Under the pieces are notes generated by a model that was given only the letters and a program-made list of their open reading frames with translations, did not search any database and was not told the DNA's origin. From positions 38,467 through 102,466 of the forward strand of contig JAJPEP010000029.1 of the NCBI GenBank assembly GCA_021166845.1: DNA of 64,000 bases, read 5' to 3'. The position numbers and the translations under genes are program-made. This document shows, one piece after another, positions 61,380-64,000 of the stretch. Every line of letters starts with the position of its first letter. Within the stretch, counting starts at the first letter, position 1. Origin of the DNA: Thiobacillus sp. Its GTDB lineage: Bacteria; Pseudomonadota; Gammaproteobacteria; Burkholderiales; Thiobacillaceae.

Positions 61380-63665
61380 ATGCAAGGCGAGGAAACCCCA
61401 GTCCTGCGTGACGTGGTGCTCATCGGCGGTGGCCACAGTCATGTCGGCGTGCTGCGCATGTGGGCCATGAAGCCGCTGCCCGGGGTGCGCCTGACCCTGA
61501 TCTGCAGCGATACCGACACCCCGTATTCCGGCATGCTGCCCGGCTACATTGCCGGCCACTACAGTTACGAGGAAGTGCACATCGACGTGCGCCGCCTGGC
61601 CGAATTCGCCGGTGCCCGCTATTACCACGATAGCGTGGTGGGGATCGACCGCGCGGCGCGGCGTGTGCTCTGTCGCGAGCGGCCGCCGGTCGCCTACGAT
61701 GTGCTTTCCATCAACATCGGCTCGACGCCTCGCCTCGGCCAGGTGCCGGGCGCCGACGCGCATGCCGTGCCGGTCAAGCCGATTCGCCAGTTCAACGAAC
61801 GGTGGCTCGACCTGCTGCAACGGGTGCGCGGACAGGCGGGGGATACCACGCTCGCCGTGGTGGGTGGCGGCGCCGGAGGCGTCGAACTGGCGCTGGCGAT
61901 GCAGCATCGGCTGCGTCGCGAGCTGCAGGCAGCGGGGCGCGATCCCGACGCGCTGCACATGCATCTCTTCACCGCCGGATCGGTCATCCTGCCAACCCAC
62001 AACGGCGCGGTACGCCGCGCCTTCGAGCGCGTGCTGCGGCAGCGCGGCGTCGCGCTGCACCGCGATGCGGAGGTCGTCCGCGTCGCCGCCAACACCCTGG
62101 AATCCCGGCGCGGCGAAACGCTCCAGGCCGACGAGATCGTCTGGGTGACCCAGGCCGGCGGCGCGGCGTGGCTGGCCGGCACCGGGCTGGCGCTGGACGA
62201 GGCGGGCTTCATCCGCGTGCGCGACACCCTGCAGACCGAGAGCGACCCGCTCATCTTCGCCGCCGGCGACTGCGCTTCGATGATCGAACGCCCCCTGGAA
62301 AAGGCGGGCGTGTTTGCCGTCCGCATGGGTCCGCCGCTCACCGAAAACCTGCGTCGCACGCTGCTGGGGCAGCCGTTGAAACCCTATCGGCCGCAGCGGC
62401 GCTGGCTGGCGCTCATCAGCACGGGCGACCGCCATGCCATCGCCTCGCGCGGCGCCTTCTACGCCCGCGGCGACTGGGTGTGGCGCTGGAAGGACAGGAT
62501 CGACCGCCGCTTCATGCAGCGCTTCAGCGAGCTGCCCGCGATGCCGGAACGCGGGGCGAAGCCGGCAGGCGAAGCGATCCCGCTGGACGCGGCCGAGCAG
62601 ACCCAGGCGATCTCCGCCCTCGCCATGCGCTGCGGCGGCTGCGGCGCCAAGGTGGGTGCGACGGTCCTGTCGCGCGCCCTCGCCCGGATCGAGCCGGTCG
62701 AGCGCGATGACGTGCTGGTCGGCCTGCACGCTCCCGATGACGCCGCCGTGCTGCGCATACCGCCGGGCAAAGCGGTGGTGCAGACAGTGGATTTTTTCCG
62801 CGCCTTCATCGACGATCCCTGGGTGTTCGGCCGCATCGCCGCCAACCATGCGCTGGGCGACATCTTCGCCATGGGGGCCGAAGCCCAGTCCGCCACCGCC
62901 ATCGCCACCGTGCCGCCGGGCCTGGAAAGCAAGGTCGAGGACACCCTGTTCCAGATGATGACGGGCGCAGTGTCGGTGTTGAACGAAGCGGGCTGCGCGC
63001 TGGTCGGCGGGCATACCGGCGAAGGCCGCGAGCTGGCGCTGGGCTTCGCCGTCAACGGCCTGATCGACGCAGCGCTGGCCGGGGTGATGACCAAGGGCGG
63101 CCTGCGCCCGGGCGACGTGCTGATCCTCACCAAGCCGATCGGCACCGGCACCCTGTTCGCCGCACACGCCCGTCTGCAGGCGCGCGGACGCTGGATCGAC
63201 GCCGCGCTGGAATCCATGCAGGTCTCCAACCGCGCCGCCGTCGCCTGCCTGATCGCCCATGGCGCACGCGCCTGCACCGACCTTACTGGCTTCGGCCTGC
63301 TCGGCCATCTGGTCGAAATGACGCGGCCCTCAGGCGTCGATGCCGAACTCGAACTGGAAGCCCTGCCGGTGCTGGCCGGTGCGCGCGAAACCGCGGCGGC
63401 GGGAATACTGAGTTCGCTGCAGCCCGCCAACGTGCGCCTGCGCCGCGCCCTGCGCAACCAGGAAGCGGCCCTGACGCATCCGAACTATCCGCTGCTGTTC
63501 GATCCCCAGACTGCCGGCGGCCTGCTCGCCGGCGTGCCGGAGGACCGGGCCGGGGCCTGTATCGCCGCCCTGCATGCCCTGGGCTACCCGCATGCCGTCC
63601 GCATCGGCCGCATTCTGCCGCAAGGCGATGCGCCGGAGTCGATTCGCCTGGAGTTTGTCGAATGA
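61380..63665 (+). CDS. selD: Fusion of an NADH-dehydrogenase-like flavoprotein and selenide water dikinase SelD
   Basis: A 761-residue two-part protein. Residues 1-390 are a pyridine nucleotide-disulfide oxidoreductase-like domain: VVLIGGGHSHVGVLRMWAM (FAD), TLAVVGGGAGGVELALAM (NAD) and PLIFAAGDCASM. Residues about 405-761 are SelD, which makes selenophosphate from selenide and ATP: MRCGGCGAKVG with Cys418, Cys421 and Lys424, APDDAAVLRIPPGKAVVQTVD, GRIAANHALGDIFAMGA, LVGGHTGEGREL and CTDLTGFGLLGHLVEM. This domain order is a known fusion type in which the flavin domain may reduce selenium to selenide. It follows egtD in the accessory island. Confidence 0.95.
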   Translation: MQGEETPVLRDVVLIGGGHSHVGVLRMWAMKPLPGVRLTLICSDTDTPYSGMLPGYIAGHYSYEEVHIDVRRLAEFAGARYYHDSVVGIDRAARRVLCRERPPVAYDVLSINIGSTPRLGQVPGADAHAVPVKPIRQFNERWLDLLQRVRGQAGDTTLAVVGGGAGGVELALAMQHRLRRELQAAGRDPDALHMHLFTAGSVILPTHNGAVRRAFERVLRQRGVALHRDAEVVRVAANTLESRRGETLQADEIVWVTQAGGAAWLAGTGLALDEAGFIRVRDTLQTESDPLIFAAGDCASMIERPLEKAGVFAVRMGPPLTENLRRTLLGQPLKPYRPQRRWLALISTGDRHAIASRGAFYARGDWVWRWKDRIDRRFMQRFSELPAMPERGAKPAGEAIPLDAAEQTQAISALAMRCGGCGAKVGATVLSRALARIEPVERDDVLVGLHAPDDAAVLRIPPGKAVVQTVDFFRAFIDDPWVFGRIAANHALGDIFAMGAEAQSATAIATVPPGLESKVEDTLFQMMTGAVSVLNEAGCALVGGHTGEGRELALGFAVNGLIDAALAGVMTKGGLRPGDVLILTKPIGTGTLFAAHARLQARGRWIDAALESMQVSNRAAVACLIAHGARACTDLTGFGLLGHLVEMTRPSGVDAELELEALPVLAGARETAAAGILSSLQPANVRLRRALRNQEAALTHPNYPLLFDPQTAGGLLAGVPEDRAGACIAALHALGYPHAVRIGRILPQGDAPESIRLEFVE

Positions 63666-63697
63666 GCGGCCATCTCGCGAGCAGGCTAGCGCCTATT

Positions 63698-63730
63698 GGC
63701 ACGGATTGCCCGCAAATGATCGCCGCGCGG
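63698..63730 (+). pseudogene. Scrap of a second TIGR04282-type gene
   Basis: The 33 bases coding GTDCPQMIAAR match the centre of the gene at 59655 (bases 59976-60008, GTDCPQLTAAR) at about 28 of 33 positions. The frame then runs GPDPLPRSGASA to a stop that overlaps the next ATG, without family similarity. It is a leftover of a rearranged or duplicated copy. Confidence 0.6.
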
Positions 63731-63768
63731 CTGGGCCCGGACCCGCTTCCCCGTTCCGGAGCGTCGGC

Positions 63769-63861
63769 ATGACGGTCTCGACCCTCGCACTGGTTATGCT
63801 CGGCGCCCTCTGGCTGGCGTGGAGCAACGGCGCCAACTTCAAGGGCGTGGCCACCCTCTAC
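63769..63861 (+). pseudogene. N-terminal fragment of a PiT-type phosphate transporter, cut by an IS
   Basis: The fragment MTVSTLALVMLGALWLAWSN followed by GANFKGVATLY is the start of a PiT-family transporter. The expected signature is GANDNFKGVATL; here Asp-Asn is missing, so two codons of the signature are lost. Coding ends at 63861 where the inverted repeat of an IS3-family element begins. The rest of the gene would lie beyond the element, outside the window. Confidence 0.82.
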
Positions 63862-64000
63862 TGAACCGCCCCGGGTTTTGAGGAGGCTCCAATCCTTGAG
63901 AAGATGGAGTCCTTATGAAGAAATCCGTGAAGTTTTCCCCTGAAGTCCGCGAGCGCGCTGTGCGCCTGGTTGGCGAGTGTCGCGCCAGCCATCCGTCTCA
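63862..64000 (+). mobile_element. IS3-family insertion sequence, left end (continues beyond window)
   Basis: The left terminal sequence TGAACCGCCCCGGGTTTTGA begins directly after the interrupted PiT fragment and resembles IS3-group inverted repeats. The transposase orfA start follows 53 bases later. The right end and target duplication are outside the window. Confidence 0.87.
63915..64000 (+). CDS. IS3-family transposase OrfA (partial)
   Basis: The visible 28 codons read MKKSVKFSPEVRERAVRLVG and continue ECRASHPS, the start of the helix-turn-helix OrfA protein of an IS3-type element. GGAG precedes the ATG. OrfB, made by frameshifting in this family, would lie to the right. Confidence 0.88.
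   Translation, partial: MKKSVKFSPEVRERAVRLVGECRASHPS

Noticed and set aside
61236..63308. 690-codon minus-strand frame opposite the SelD fusion
   Set aside because: Antisense to a protein whose domains are complete on the plus strand; composition is typical of a GC-rich shadow frame.

Overview
The window is about 64 kb of GC-rich chromosome from a betaproteobacterium. Most genes are closely spaced and many neighbours overlap by 1-16 bases (ATGA or TGATG junctions). The housekeeping gene orders lptD-surA-pdxA-rsmA, amgK/murU-pepP-ubiH-ubiI-like and glyQ-glyS-gmhB-plsC, plus a DsrC/TusE-like protein, rubrerythrin and arsenosugar/selenium-type genes, suggest a sulfur-oxidising member of the Nitrosomonadales, perhaps Thiobacillus-like. 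The lineage is inference from gene content and order; no rRNA or tRNA gene is visible to confirm it.

Layout. 1-2.6 kb: end of an archease gene, the RNA ligase rtcB and a ferredoxin-NADP reductase. 2.6-6.4 kb: three small exported proteins on the minus strand, divergent from an OmpR/EnvZ-type two-component pair, then two tandem, translationally coupled paralogous microproteins that run into the kinase gene from the other side. 6.7-18 kb: an ABC-F ATPase, a PhoX/DUF839-like lipoprotein, glyQS, gmhB, plsC, a YgjP-like metallopeptidase, a DUF4202 protein and an old yellow enzyme. 18-31.5 kb: the envelope and cofactor block (rsmA, pdxA, surA, lptD; divergently amgK, murU, pepP, two Ubi hydroxylases, dsbC). 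A lower-GC methyltransferase and repeats are wedged between amgK and murU. 31.5-41.6 kb: a queH remnant, metR/metE, a glyA remnant, a LysR regulator divergent from a dsrC-like gene, an HPP protein, a ZIP transporter, and divergent katG/oxyR. 41.7-47.4 kb: a complete tripartite RND efflux operon. 48.4-50.3 kb: rubrerythrin, rubredoxin and a rubredoxin-reductase-like flavoprotein.

50.4-64 kb: an accessory island. It holds a PiT transporter, an ArsS-like radical SAM protein, a MerA-like flavoprotein, a small membrane protein, two glycosyltransferases of the rSAM/selenodomain-associated families, EgtD, and a flavoprotein-SelD fusion, and it ends in a broken second PiT gene cut by an IS3-family element. 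A roughly 4-kb lower-GC insert separates the two glycosyltransferases. That insert carries an intact three-gene cassette (TIGR04255-like protein, membrane-associated HTH protein, protein with an ISHDCDL motif) followed by decaying toxin-antitoxin and HTH genes. The cassette and the paired microproteins at 6.1-6.4 kb are the best candidates for undescribed systems.

Oxidative and thiol stress is a recurring theme (katG/oxyR, rubrerythrin system, old yellow enzyme, DsbC). Dispersed repeats recur in intergenic gaps, and several gene scraps (glyA, queH, parE, an HTH gene, a DUF2064 fragment, PiT) show that the accessory stretches have been rearranged.
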